From contig NZ_JAIVFS010000001.1 in the NCBI RefSeq assembly GCF_020829645.1, forward strand, positions 245,655 to 309,654: DNA of 64,000 nucleotides, written 5' to 3'. Made by a program: the position numbers and the translations under genes. Shown in pieces: positions 9,597 to 19,091 of this stretch. The notes beneath the pieces are model-generated. The model saw only the letters and a list, made by a program, of their open reading frames with translations, was not told the DNA's origin and did no database searches. This stretch comes from Nostoc mirabile CHAB5784 (GTDB lineage Bacteria > Cyanobacteriota > Cyanobacteriia > Cyanobacteriales > Nostocaceae). Positions within the stretch are counted from its first letter, which is position 1. The number at the start of each line of letters is the position of its first letter.

Positions 9597-10097
9597 ATGT
9601 CACAAGAAAAACCCAGCCAAGCAAAATTACCATCAACCAGCGCCCTTGACAATCGATCAACTAATGAATTTGGGAATTGGTTTGAATATCCTGTCAGAGT
9701 GCAACCCCACCACACTGACTATGCCGGTCTTGTCTGGCACGGTTCCTATATAGCTTGGATGGAAGAAGCACGGATTGAATGCTTGCGATCTATAGGGATT
9801 GAATTTGCTGATTTAGTCGCTATAGGTTGCGATTTACCAGTAGTAGAACTGTCGGTGCGCTATCACCGTTCAATTAAATTGGGTATGGCAGTGTTGGTAA
9901 AAACGCGCATGGCTGAGGTGACTGGTGTGCGAATCAATTGGGATTATGCCATTGTCTCAACTGATGGGCAACAATTGTACGTCACTGCCAAGGTGACTTT
10001 AGTAGCTTTAGATAGCGAAAGAGGGAAGATTATGCGTCAGTTGCCGGCGAGTGTTAAGGATGCACTGGCTAAAATTTCAGCATTAAATAAAAATTGA
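9597..10097 (+). CDS. acyl-CoA thioesterase, 4-hydroxybenzoyl-CoA thioesterase-like (hotdog fold)
   Basis: This codes for 166 residues. ATG at 9597 is preferred over GTG at 9579 because the family domain begins later and the extra six residues add nothing. The segment VQPHHTDYAGLVWHGSYIAWMEEARIE has the Asp-Tyr-Ala-Gly/His signature of the YbgC/FadM group, in which the Asp is catalytic. The domain fills most of the protein, after about 25 unconserved residues. Such enzymes release free acids from CoA or acyl carrier substrates; the true substrate here is unknown. The gene is monocistronic and ends before a clear hairpin terminator. Confidence 0.85.
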   Translation: MSQEKPSQAKLPSTSALDNRSTNEFGNWFEYPVRVQPHHTDYAGLVWHGSYIAWMEEARIECLRSIGIEFADLVAIGCDLPVVELSVRYHRSIKLGMAVLVKTRMAEVTGVRINWDYAIVSTDGQQLYVTAKVTLVALDSERGKIMRQLPASVKDALAKISALNKN

Positions 10098-10159
10098 CCA
10101 ACAAAGCTTATAAAGGCAATTTGCTTCAAGCTTCAAAATTTTATCTGGTCATTATTTGT

Positions 10160-10197
10160 AATTCACCTTAGTTAATAAAGGTGAATTTTTAATTTTT
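10160..10197. terminator. bidirectional terminator hairpin
   Basis: AATTCACCTT and AAGGTGAATT form a perfect 10-bp stem around an 8-base loop, followed by T-rich sequence. It sits between the convergent thioesterase (+) and small membrane protein (-) genes and could serve both. Confidence 0.75.
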
Positions 10198-10394
10198 TAC
10201 TTGCCGTTTTGGAACTGTGATATAGTTTGCGTAAACTGCATTATATAATGCCAAATATCTTGTGGGGTAATGCCAAAACTAATGTTTAATAAAATCAGGA
10301 TTGCGGCAATAGTTAATGCACTACTCACGGTTGCTTTTAACAACTTCCACAATATTATGAAGATAATCCAGGCTACAATCAACGTAGCAATCAT
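10197..10394 (-). CDS. small hydrophobic membrane protein, function unknown
   Basis: This codes for 65 residues from ATG (MIATLIVAWIIFIILWKLLK), with AAGGA about 11 bases upstream. A TTG start seven codons earlier is possible. There are two likely membrane helices (residues about 2-18 and 24-42) and a short polar C-terminus. I do not recognise a family. It converges with the thioesterase gene across a shared terminator. Confidence 0.6.
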   Translation of the reverse strand: MIATLIVAWIIFIILWKLLKATVSSALTIAAILILLNISFGITPQDIWHYIMQFTQTISQFQNGK

Positions 10395-10415
10395 AATGTA
10401 GAAATTCCTTAACAA

Positions 10416-10740
10416 TAGCCCTTACCTGACAAGGCGTTTATTCAGAAAGGGTAAGTTTTTATCTAAAGTAAAAATTACCAGTACTAAAGCTATTAGAACT
10501 AATTTGAAATAGATAGATACTAAAGGTAAGATTTTTTAACTGTACCAATGCCATATTACCTGAAAATGAGACAATGATTCAGATAAGAGGCAACTTATTT
10601 GGCAATTTGGCAGAATACTTAAAAAGATTTTTTTATTGATATGCTTGTATAAATAATTTCAGTATAATGAAGTTATATTTTTGTAACGATACAGTAACGC
10701 TATTTGATTTGTGAGAATCAAAAGGCTCAGAATAGAGTGT
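10416..10740. other. AT-rich spacer, no gene seen
   Basis: No coding frame or structured RNA stands out. A TATAAT hexamer at 10663-10668 lies about 70 bases before the next gene, without a convincing -35 box at normal spacing. Confidence 0.3.
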
Positions 10741-11154
10741 ATGGTAACCAAAATTTATACCAAAGTTGGAAAGTTATACAGCATAGTATATTTAGGGTTG
10801 ATTGCCCTAGCTTGTGTAGCTAATGCAATAATTTGGATTCTAATAGCTCGAAATAATACTGCTGGTAGTGAGATATCTTTGACAGCAATATTTTTTCCAG
10901 CGATCGCCGTTTTAGTGGCAGTTTCCACAATAGTTGGAATATGTCAAGAAAAGATGTGGGCAAAATGGATTACAATTGCGATCTATAGTTGGTATATTTT
11001 TAGGATTATTCAGGCAATTAGCAACGTATATTTATCACGATCACTTGTAATAAATATAACCTTGTTTCAATCGATACATTTAATCGCTTTAATTCTTCCG
11101 GTTTTAGGAATTATTTTGTTATTACAAAAGCCAAAGACAAATGTCTCTAGTTAA
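10741..11154 (+). CDS. predicted four-helix membrane protein, function unknown
   Basis: This codes for 137 residues from ATG (MVTKIYTKVGKLYSIVYLG). A GTG ten codons upstream is an alternative, and neither has a strong ribosome site. Four hydrophobic segments are visible: IVYLGLIALACVANAIIWIL, ISLTAIFFPAIAVLVAVSTI, WITIAIYSWYIFRIIQAI and LIALILPVLGIILLL. The tail is short and polar. I know no family for it and the neighbours give no clue. Confidence 0.65.
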   Translation: MVTKIYTKVGKLYSIVYLGLIALACVANAIIWILIARNNTAGSEISLTAIFFPAIAVLVAVSTIVGICQEKMWAKWITIAIYSWYIFRIIQAISNVYLSRSLVINITLFQSIHLIALILPVLGIILLLQKPKTNVSS

Positions 11155-11307
11155 TCAATAGCTATTTCAGAGAAAGAGGCTAACAACGCATAGCAGAGAA
11201 TGGACAAAAATGAATTTAGCCGTTAGCCTTCAGCATTAGGCTGAAGGCTAAACAAGAATTAATCAAGAGCCAGAAAATCTGCCTTTTGGGTATCTGGGTA
11301 AAGGTTT

Positions 11308-12504
11308 TTATCTCAGAGAAATTATCCGCGAGTGAGTTTCTAACTTTTCAGTTGCTGTTAAAACTTCTTGTCTTGCCCATTTATCTGCTTTCAAAATGTC
11401 ATCTAAAGAGGGATTAGAACGGTTATCATTTTGATGGCGATCGCACACCCATTCGATACACCGGGGAATATCTAAAAACCGAATTTTTTCTGATAAAAAT
11501 AAAGCCACAGCTTGCTCATTTGCGGCATTTAATACAGCTGGCATCGAACCACCAGCTTTACCCACAGCATAAGCTAACTGCATACAAGGATACTTTTGGT
11601 GATCTGGTTCACGGAAGGTTAAGTTTCCGGCTTTGACTAAATCTAGTCGCTCCCAGTTGGTGTAAATGCGATCAGGCCAAGATAGCGCATACAGCAAAGG
11701 TAAGCGCATATCCGGCCAACCGAGTTGGGCTAAAACTGAAGTATCTTGCAGTTCAATCAGCGAGTGAATAATGCTCTGGGGATGAATGACAATTTCGATA
11801 TTGTCATAATCCAACCCAAACAGAAAGTGAGCCTCAATTACTTCCAGTCCTTTATTCATCAAAGTAGCAGAGTCTACAGTGATTTTACGCCCCATCGACC
11901 AATTAGGATGCTTGAGAGCGTCAGCAACGGTTACATCTGCTAACTTTTCTACATCCCAGTCCCGGAAAGCCCCACCAGATGCAGTCAGCAAAATTTTCCG
12001 CAAGCCTGCTTTTGGCACACCTTGGAGGCATTGAAATATTGCGGAATGTTCGGAATCGGCAGGGAGTAATTTTACACCATGTTTTTCGACTAGGGGTAGA
12101 ACCACAGGGGCCCCAGCAATCAGGGTTTCTTTGTTTGCTAAGGCAATATCTTTACCAGCTTCAATAGCTGCGATCGTGGGTAGCAAACCAGCACAACCAA
12201 CGATCCCAGTGACAACGGTTTGAGCATCGCCGTAGCGAGCGACTTCTATCACTCCGGCCTCACCAGTCAGTAGAATCGGTTGGGGATCGAGGTCAATGAT
12301 AGCTTCTTTGAGCGCTGGTAATTTATCTTCTGAGCAAATGGCTGCTATTTCCGGTCGAAACTGCCGAATTTGAGCAGCCAACATCTCTACATTGTTCCCA
12401 GCTGCCAATCCCACAATCCGAAACTGATCTGGATACTGAGTGACAATATCTAAAGTCTGAGTACCAATAGAACCAGTGGAACCAACAAGAGTAATCGCTT
12501 TCAC
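11308..12504 (-). CDS. dxr: 1-deoxy-D-xylulose 5-phosphate reductoisomerase
   Basis: This 398-residue protein has the usual length. The N-terminal [14 protein letters not shown] is the NADPH-binding loop; [21 protein letters not shown] and [12 protein letters not shown] carry the conserved metal- and substrate-binding residues. It catalyses the second step of the MEP isoprenoid pathway, giving MEP from DXP in the cytosol, and so feeds carotenoid, phytol and quinone synthesis. It is transcribed alone on the minus strand; no other MEP gene is next to it. Confidence 0.97.
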   Translation of the reverse strand: MKAITLVGSTGSIGTQTLDIVTQYPDQFRIVGLAAGNNVEMLAAQIRQFRPEIAAICSEDKLPALKEAIIDLDPQPILLTGEAGVIEVARYGDAQTVVTGIVGCAGLLPTIAAIEAGKDIALANKETLIAGAPVVLPLVEKHGVKLLPADSEHSAIFQCLQGVPKAGLRKILLTASGGAFRDWDVEKLADVTVADALKHPNWSMGRKITVDSATLMNKGLEVIEAHFLFGLDYDNIEIVIHPQSIIHSLIELQDTSVLAQLGWPDMRLPLLYALSWPDRIYTNWERLDLVKAGNLTFREPDHQKYPCMQLAYAVGKAGGSMPAVLNAANEQAVALFLSEKIRFLDIPRCIEWVCDRHQNDNRSNPSLDDILKADKWARQEVLTATEKLETHSRIISLR

Positions 12505-12956
12505 AATTGCTTAAGGATTTACAGACAACTCCCACTATAAATTGCTGGGGACTCTTTAATAACAGGAATCACTATAATCGATACACTGACGACGGGGAGG
12601 GGGAGACGCAAGGAAAGGACGCAAATAAGGAAAGTTTACCTGTGTCCTCCTCACTGCGCTAGCCCCAATCCGTTAATTTCAACTCGATAGACTGCTAAAC
12701 ATAAAGTACTAAAGTTGCTCAACTTTCATATAAATAGACAAAAATTGTATTTATAAATAGTATATTTTTAAAGATAAATTAGGAAAAAATTGTCAAAAGT
12801 AACCAAATAGGAAATAATTTTAATTAATTGCTAATCTGTCCAGTTTGTTAATGATGTTGGTGGAAGATTTAATATGCAAAATATTACTCATAAATTGCTG
12901 TGTTGCCGCTATATGTAAAAAAATATATAAAGGAGTTTGTTGAAGCACTCAAGCTT
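12505..12956. other. spacer between dxr and the membrane transferase block
   Basis: G-rich repeat-like bases (GACGGGGAGGGGGAG, near 12590) lie near dxr, and AT-rich DNA follows. This is a divergent promoter region by position. No gene is seen. Confidence 0.35.
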
Positions 12957-14264
12957 ATGGTTAAAGTTCAGATAGTTAGAAAAAAATTTTTATGGAAAAA
13001 TGATTTCCTTTTTCCAGCAGTAATATGGCTTGCCAGTCGAATATTCATCTGGACTGCTATGTTGCTGATTGCGCCAAAGCTACCACTACCAGCAGAAGAA
13101 TTTTTGCCCCGTTTTGGCTGGGGGGTTGTTGATGCATGGGATAGTATGCATTACCGAGCGATCGCTACTTTTGGATATGAATTTGTGAATGACGGTAAGC
13201 AACACAATCTTGCCTTTTTTCCCCTGTTTCCCTTAAGCATTTGGGTTTTGATGAAACTGGGCTTGCCGTTTGAATTAGCCGGTACGTTAGTCAACAATTT
13301 GGCATTTTTCGCAGCCCTTTACTGTTTGTACTTTTGGATCAAAGAGAATTATGGGATCAATGCAGCGCAGTGGACGACTGCTGTAGTTTCTTTGTATCCA
13401 TCTTCCATGTTTACAGGGGTGATTTACACCGAGGGGCTGTATTTGTTTTTGAGTACATCGGCTTTGCGGGCGTTTGATCAAAAGCAGTATGGCTGGACTG
13501 CGCTTTGGGGCGCGATGGCGACAGCAACACGTCCTACAGGTATGGCACTAATTCCAGCATTTGCGATCGCAGCGTGGAAAGAACGCCGACCACCCATTGC
13601 CTATATAGCTGGTTTTACTACCGCCATTGGCATACTTCTATTCAGTTTGTATTGTGCGATTTATTTTGGTAACCCTTTAGCTTTTATCGAAGCACAGCGC
13701 GGATGGCGACCAACTCTGGGGTTTGATTGGCAGGGTTGGTTAAATATGCTGATGCAAATTTTAGTTGGCACAAAAAATTGGCAATATGGTTGGGTTCAAA
13801 ACCCCTCTGGCGGGATTCAAGATCCCTGGTATCTGTTGTTGTTTGGCGTAATTGTTGCTAGTAGCTATCTTTTATGGCGTTTCCGTCAACGTTTTAGTTC
13901 TGTGAAATTATTCTATGGCTTTTATGCTTTAGTCTTATTGTTGTTAATTCTGGCAAGTGAAGAGTGGATCAATAACTTGCTCAACTTGTTCATGGTCTTA
14001 GGTGGTGGCTATGTGTTGTGGCGCTTACACACGAAATTGACCGCAGTTACAGTTATTTATGGCTTTTGCGGTATTGGTTTGCTCCTAGCTTCTGGAGGTA
14101 CCATCTCTTTGAGCCGCCTCGCCTATGGTATAGTGCCTCTGAATATAGCCATTGGTGTGCTGCTATCTCGCCATCCTCGTCAGGGATATTTAATATTGGG
14201 CGCTTTTGTGACATTACTAGCCAAAATAGCTGTAGGATTTGCCCAAGAGCGTTGGGTTGGTTAG
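12957..14264 (+). CDS. PIG-V-like GT-C mannosyltransferase family membrane protein
   Basis: This codes for about 435 residues from ATG (MVKVQIVRKKFLW). A GTG at 12900 would add 19 residues and cannot be excluded. It has many membrane helices. WDSMHYRAIATFGYEF carries the acidic residue after the first helix that marks GT-C enzymes, and AFFPLFPLSIW and YTEGLYLFLS are shared with the protein at 17803-19068. The family includes eukaryotic PIG-V, which uses dolichyl-phosphate mannose. Bacterial members presumably use a polyprenyl-phosphate sugar; the acceptor is unknown. It is followed 30 bases later by a DMT transporter gene, suggesting cotranscription. Confidence 0.8.
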   Translation: MVKVQIVRKKFLWKNDFLFPAVIWLASRIFIWTAMLLIAPKLPLPAEEFLPRFGWGVVDAWDSMHYRAIATFGYEFVNDGKQHNLAFFPLFPLSIWVLMKLGLPFELAGTLVNNLAFFAALYCLYFWIKENYGINAAQWTTAVVSLYPSSMFTGVIYTEGLYLFLSTSALRAFDQKQYGWTALWGAMATATRPTGMALIPAFAIAAWKERRPPIAYIAGFTTAIGILLFSLYCAIYFGNPLAFIEAQRGWRPTLGFDWQGWLNMLMQILVGTKNWQYGWVQNPSGGIQDPWYLLLFGVIVASSYLLWRFRQRFSSVKLFYGFYALVLLLLILASEEWINNLLNLFMVLGGGYVLWRLHTKLTAVTVIYGFCGIGLLLASGGTISLSRLAYGIVPLNIAIGVLLSRHPRQGYLILGAFVTLLAKIAVGFAQERWVG

Positions 14265-14294
14265 AGGGTTTGATCTATATATTTAAATTTCCTA

Positions 14295-16226
14295 ATGAAT
14301 GTATCCAATCAAACGAAGATAGCGATCGCTTCATTATTTGTAGGTGTAGGTGCCATTTCTTTTGGCTCTATTTTTATGAAATTGAGCGAAATTGAACTCA
14401 GCCCCAGTGCCACTGTATTTAATCGCTTTTGGCTTGCTAGTGTGGTCTTCTTGGTATGGCATGGATACAAGGCAATACGGCAGCAATTCTCCTTAGAAAA
14501 ACCTGTAGAACAGCAGACCTACACCAGTCAGGATCTGTACCTATTGCTAGGCGCTGGTATTCTTTGGGCTGCCACTTTAGTCTTTTTGGCTTGGTCGCTG
14601 ACTCAAACTAGCGTTGCGATTTCTAGTGTATTGCATAATCTCGCCCCCATTTTTACTAGCTTAGGTGTGTGGCTGTTATTTCGTCAGGGTTTTGAGAGCC
14701 AGTTCCTGATTGGGATGGTCATTGCCCTTGGAGGAGCGATCGCCATTGAATTTGAGGAACTGCAAATCGCCACAGACGAAGTTCAAGGAGGCTTTGCTGC
14801 AATCATTTCTGCGGTTTTCTTGAGTGGATACCTGCTAATCGTAGAAAAATTACGAACCAAATTTTCTCCCGCCACAATCCAGTTGTGGATCAGTGCGATC
14901 GCGGCTTTAGTCATCTTCCCCATACTTTTGTTCACTCAAGATCAGGTTTTCCCCTCTACAGTCAGTGGGTGGCTTTGGGTGATTTCCCTAGCCCTGATCT
15001 GCCAAGTTTTAGGTCATGGGCTTTTGACCTATAGCCTTGCCAAGTTTTCCTCTGTGGTTGTCTCCTTAGTGCATCTGTTAGAGCCAGTATTTAGTGGCAT
15101 TTTCGCTCTTATAATATTTTCGGAAAAATTAACTTTCTCAAATTGGGTAGGTTTTGCTGTAGTTTTAATGGGTTTATACTTAGCCATATCTAGCCAAGCT
15201 GCTGTTAATTTGCCGTTTCAGGAATCAGTCAAAACTGTAGTTAACGCTTTGGTTAAAAGTATGACGATTAAACTGTCATTACTAAAGCAACAATTCTCTG
15301 AAACACCAGCTTTACTAGGAGCTGTCTCGTTATTTGTTGCCCTAATTCCCATATCTTTAGCACCATCTTTAGCAAAATTGTGTCAACAAGAAATTGGTGC
15401 AAATGCTGTAGGATTTCATCGCAGTTGGATCGCCGCAGTCGTCTTTGGGCTGTGGAATAGACTTGAGGCTTTGCGCCGCCAACAACCTGATCATCAACCT
15501 ATAGAAAAGAAGCCTTTTACAAAACAGGACGTGTGGCTGTTATTGGCAATGGGAAGTGCTGCAACGACCTCCCTGTTGTTATGGGCTTGGTCGCTGAGTC
15601 AAACTAGCGTTGCTAACGTGGCTTTACTGTCTAATTTGAATCCCTTATTCGTTGCTGCGGCTGAGTATCTGTTATTAGGCCGGCGCTTCGATAACAGGTT
15701 TGTTATTGGTATGGTCATAGCGCTTTTAGGAGCGATCGCCTTTGAATTTCATAAGATGCAATTTGTAACTGACCAAATACTTGGTGATGCGCTAGCATTT
15801 CTAACCGCGGTTTTTATTGCCACCTATTTGCTGCTGATAGAACAACTCCAAACCCGATTTACTACCGCAACCATAATGCTCTGGCGTTGTGGTGTGACTA
15901 CAATGTTTCTGTTGCCTATCCTCCCATTCATCGAAGAGAGATTGTTTCCCTATTCTTGGATGGGGTGGTTTTTCATCATTTTTCAAGCTCTCTTCTGCCA
16001 AGTGTTGGGTCAGGGACTTTTGACTTATAGCCTCAGCAGACTCTCGTCAGGCGTCGTCGCTGTTACCCTTCTCCTCAATCCAGTCTTGGCTTCCATTTTC
16101 GCTTGGTTCATTTTTTCAGAACAAGTAGGTTTGTTTGACTGGATGACTTTCGCTGTAGTTTTAGTGGGTATCTATCTAGCCCAATCTAGTCAATCCACTG
16201 TTCAAGTAACAAATGAAGGCTTGTAG
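14295..16226 (+). CDS. tandem-duplicated EamA/DMT transporter (double length)
   Basis: At 643 residues this is about twice the usual EamA protein. Residues about 1-305 and 340-640 each form a complete EamA permease of about ten helices, and they align with each other (WSLTQTSVA / WSLSQTSVA, IGMVIALGGAIA / IGMVIALLGAIA, CQVLGHGLLTYSLAK / CQVLGQGLLTYSLSR). A linker of about 35 residues joins them. DMT transporters export metabolites or move nucleotide sugars; family members can also flip lipid-linked sugars. Its place among membrane glycosyltransferases fits such a role, but this is inference. Confidence 0.9.
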   Translation: MNVSNQTKIAIASLFVGVGAISFGSIFMKLSEIELSPSATVFNRFWLASVVFLVWHGYKAIRQQFSLEKPVEQQTYTSQDLYLLLGAGILWAATLVFLAWSLTQTSVAISSVLHNLAPIFTSLGVWLLFRQGFESQFLIGMVIALGGAIAIEFEELQIATDEVQGGFAAIISAVFLSGYLLIVEKLRTKFSPATIQLWISAIAALVIFPILLFTQDQVFPSTVSGWLWVISLALICQVLGHGLLTYSLAKFSSVVVSLVHLLEPVFSGIFALIIFSEKLTFSNWVGFAVVLMGLYLAISSQAAVNLPFQESVKTVVNALVKSMTIKLSLLKQQFSETPALLGAVSLFVALIPISLAPSLAKLCQQEIGANAVGFHRSWIAAVVFGLWNRLEALRRQQPDHQPIEKKPFTKQDVWLLLAMGSAATTSLLLWAWSLSQTSVANVALLSNLNPLFVAAAEYLLLGRRFDNRFVIGMVIALLGAIAFEFHKMQFVTDQILGDALAFLTAVFIATYLLLIEQLQTRFTTATIMLWRCGVTTMFLLPILPFIEERLFPYSWMGWFFIIFQALFCQVLGQGLLTYSLSRLSSGVVAVTLLLNPVLASIFAWFIFSEQVGLFDWMTFAVVLVGIYLAQSSQSTVQVTNEGL

Positions 16227-16614
16227 CACCATGACAAGTAGTAAACAAACATAGTTACTGGCAACAAGAGCAAGCAGCAGAAATTGCGTTGGCGTGTAAG
16301 CTACGCGCAGCGTCTCGTAGAGAAGCCCCCCGTAGGCATCGCTGGATGCACAGAATTATCGGTAGTACCAGCGTGGACACAGTATCAGTTCCTTTAAGAA
16401 GGGTGGGAAATAAATCTAAGTCCCCAATTTATCGGGGAGCCAGTGCGGTCTTGGGGGTTTCCCCCATGAGCAACTGGCGTGGATTTAGAGGGATCTAAAA
16501 CTTTTGATACCGACAAGAGGGCTTTTAAAACATCCTGTTGATCTAATTTGGACACAGCCAACTTGACTGATACAATTTATAACTAAAGCTTCCGACAAAA
16601 CATTATTAAAATTA
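16227..16614. repeat. composite repeat spacer
   Basis: It contains a hairpin module at 16439-16478, a CCCCAATTTATCGGGG palindrome, and a right end (CTTTTAAAACATCCT, to 16536) shared with the element inside DUF2127 at 57106-57266. No matching left end is seen, so that element is partial. No gene. Confidence 0.55.
16439..16478. repeat. hairpin module, copy 4
   Basis: Ends GCCAGTGCGG and CAACTGGC enclose a G-run/C-run inner stem (TGGGGG / CCCCCA). Confidence 0.65.
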
Positions 16615-17766
16615 GTGAAATCTCAGTTCAATAGGCTATTAAGGTTTCTCCCATTCCCGGTTACTGGATACTTGGCTATTGGCATTATATTAGCAGTACT
16701 GATTCGATTGATTTGTGTTCCCAATGAATCGCTGGATTATAAATATTTTTTAGAGCCTTGGTATGATTTCATCGCATCTCATGGCGGATTTAGCGCTCTA
16801 AAATATAGTTTTGCTGACTATACACCCCCCTACCTCTACTGGATTTTAATTTCTGCCACCCTGCTATCTGGATTGCCGAAAATTTTCGCCATCAAGCTTT
16901 TTGCAATGACTGTTGATTTTCTTTGTGCTTTTTTAACTTACAAAATTGTCAGATTAAAATACCCAGAAGGGAGAATGCCAACTTTTGCTTTTTTGGCAGT
17001 TATATTCAGTCCTAGTGTTATTTGTAATAGTGTCCTATGGGGTCAATGTGACGTTATCTATACAACAGGATTGATTGCCTGTATTTATTTTTTATCTATT
17101 CAAAAACAACTTCTAGCATTAGTTAGCTTCGGTATAGCACTTTCTTTTAAGTTCCAAGCTATGTTTTTAGCACCTTTATTATTGATTATGTTGCTTAAAA
17201 AAAGAATTTATTGGTATTACTTACCATTAATTATATTAGTATATGTAGTTTTAATATTGCCAGCTTGGTTTGCTGGCAGACCAATGTCAGAATTGCTGTT
17301 AGTATACTTTAACCAAGCTAATAAATATAAAGAACTCACTAAAAATGCACCTAATCTTTATCAATGGATTCCCAGTAATTTTTATAATATTGTTGTTCCT
17401 ATAGGTTTAGCCTTAACTATATGTGCAATATTTTTATTTGCATACATTGTTTATAAAAGTAGACTAGAAATTACTCAAGACAGACTGATACACTTAGCGA
17501 CAATATCAGTTTTATTTATGCCATATATCCTGCCCAAAATGCACGATAGATATTTCTATCCTGCCGATATATTTTCTCTTATCTTTGCCTTTTACTTTCC
17601 CCAATATCGTTGGGTGGCTATCGTCGTGCAAATGTCCTCATTTTTCGGCTATTTGGGCACTACCATCTATATTCAGTTGTTTTCTGTACCTTTAGGTTTC
17701 ACACTTTGGTTTGTTGTGCGAAATTGTGACATTATTTATCCAAAATTCAAAGCTTCCCCTGGCTAA
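16615..17766 (+). CDS. GT-C membrane glycosyltransferase (GT87/DUF2029-like)
   Basis: This 383-residue protein starts at GTG with no strong ribosome site. It has about ten hydrophobic segments. LDYKYFLEPWYDFI after the first helix carries acidic residues in the place expected for a GT-C active site; YTPPYLYWILIS and LWGQCDVIYTTG resemble mannosyltransferases that use polyprenyl-phosphate mannose. PKMHDRYFYPAD near the C-terminus is a common motif of this group. The next gene follows after 36 bases and is a PIG-V-like transferase, so the two are likely cotranscribed. Confidence 0.75.
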   Translation: MKSQFNRLLRFLPFPVTGYLAIGIILAVLIRLICVPNESLDYKYFLEPWYDFIASHGGFSALKYSFADYTPPYLYWILISATLLSGLPKIFAIKLFAMTVDFLCAFLTYKIVRLKYPEGRMPTFAFLAVIFSPSVICNSVLWGQCDVIYTTGLIACIYFLSIQKQLLALVSFGIALSFKFQAMFLAPLLLIMLLKKRIYWYYLPLIILVYVVLILPAWFAGRPMSELLLVYFNQANKYKELTKNAPNLYQWIPSNFYNIVVPIGLALTICAIFLFAYIVYKSRLEITQDRLIHLATISVLFMPYILPKMHDRYFYPADIFSLIFAFYFPQYRWVAIVVQMSSFFGYLGTTIYIQLFSVPLGFTLWFVVRNCDIIYPKFKASPG

Positions 17767-17802
17767 AATATCAATCAAAAGTTAATTGATCTATCTGCAA
17801 AG

Positions 17803-19068
17803 ATGAATATAAGGAAAAAATTTTTGGCGAATGGCTTATTTTTTGTCATAGCAATGTGGCTTTCTAGTAGGCTTCTAATAGCTATCGCTATGTTACTGAT
17901 TGCCCCATTATTTCCCAGTTCATCAACTGGCGTTGCTGCCACGTTCAGTTGGGATGTTTTCCATGCTTGGGATAGTGTTTGGTATGAAAAAATTGTGGCT
18001 TTTGGTTATGATTTCTCTAGTGAGGTAAAGGAAATTCACACAGTTGCATTTTTTCCTTTATTTCCATTGTTAAGCCGGATAATTATGTTCATTGGCTTGC
18101 CTTTTAAAGTGGCAGGTATATTAGTTAATAATTCAGCTTTTTTAGCTGCCTTGCTTATACTTTATTTTTGGGTACAGGAGCTTTACGGCACAAGCACAGC
18201 ACGATGGGCGACAGCTACTTTAGCATGGTGTCCCTATTCGCTTTATGGAACTGTAATTTACACTGAAGGTCTGTTTTTGTTATGTACCACATCTGCCTTA
18301 CGAGCTTTTGATAAAAAGCAATATATTTGGGCAGCATTTTGGGGAGCATTATCTACAGCGACGCGACTACCTGGAGTTGCTCTCATCCCCGCTTTTCTGT
18401 TTGTTTCTTGGAAAGAACGTAGAGGCATAAAAGCTTATATTGCTAGTTTAACTGTTGGTTTGGGTATATGTCTGTACAGTCTTTATTGTCAACTTAAATT
18501 TGGCGATGCTTTGGCTTTCATCCATGCACAAAAAGCATGGCGTGGTGATGCAACAGGGTTTGCTTGGGAGGGTTGGTGGAAGATGCTGATGCAAATTACG
18601 GTAGGTTTCACTAATTGGAAATTTGGTTATATTAAAGACCCTTTATATCCATTATTATTTTTAATAATTATTGGTAGCGGCTGTTTGTTATGGCGCTTTC
18701 GTTTACATCTAGGGATGAGTAAATTCCGCAATGGATTATATTTTTTATGGCTATTGTTGTGGTCATTGACAGGAGATGAATTAGTTAAAATTGCACTAGT
18801 TTTTGGCGGTATCTATTTACTATGGTTATCACGGCCTAAAATTCCCCTTGTTGCTGTTGTCTATGGGTTTTCTTCCTTCGCTTTAATTTTAAGCACCGGG
18901 ATTACAGCCTCGGCTGAACGCTACGCTTACGGTATTATATCGCTGTCAATGGCATTCGGGTTATTACTTGCGCGTTATCCTCGTTGGGGATACCCAATTA
19001 TGTACTTTTTTGGAATACTAATGTTCACATTTTCTATTCGATTTGCCCGCGATCTTTGGGTAGCTTAG
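17803..19068 (+). CDS. PIG-V-like GT-C mannosyltransferase family membrane protein (paralogue)
   Basis: This 421-residue protein is clearly paralogous to the one at 12957-14264. It shares the N-terminal layout (AMWLSSRLLIAIAMLLIAP), HAWDSVWYEKIVAFGYDF with the likely catalytic Asp, FFPLFPLLSRI, VIYTEGLFLL and SALRAFDKKQY. It lacks some of the central loop of the first copy. Keeping two diverged copies in one block suggests two separate transfer steps. The gene ends just before a convergent GT39-like gene. Confidence 0.8.
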   Translation: MNIRKKFLANGLFFVIAMWLSSRLLIAIAMLLIAPLFPSSSTGVAATFSWDVFHAWDSVWYEKIVAFGYDFSSEVKEIHTVAFFPLFPLLSRIIMFIGLPFKVAGILVNNSAFLAALLILYFWVQELYGTSTARWATATLAWCPYSLYGTVIYTEGLFLLCTTSALRAFDKKQYIWAAFWGALSTATRLPGVALIPAFLFVSWKERRGIKAYIASLTVGLGICLYSLYCQLKFGDALAFIHAQKAWRGDATGFAWEGWWKMLMQITVGFTNWKFGYIKDPLYPLLFLIIIGSGCLLWRFRLHLGMSKFRNGLYFLWLLLWSLTGDELVKIALVFGGIYLLWLSRPKIPLVAVVYGFSSFALILSTGITASAERYAYGIISLSMAFGLLLARYPRWGYPIMYFFGILMFTFSIRFARDLWVA

Positions 19069-19091
19069 GTTTAATTCTGAATTCTGTTTTG

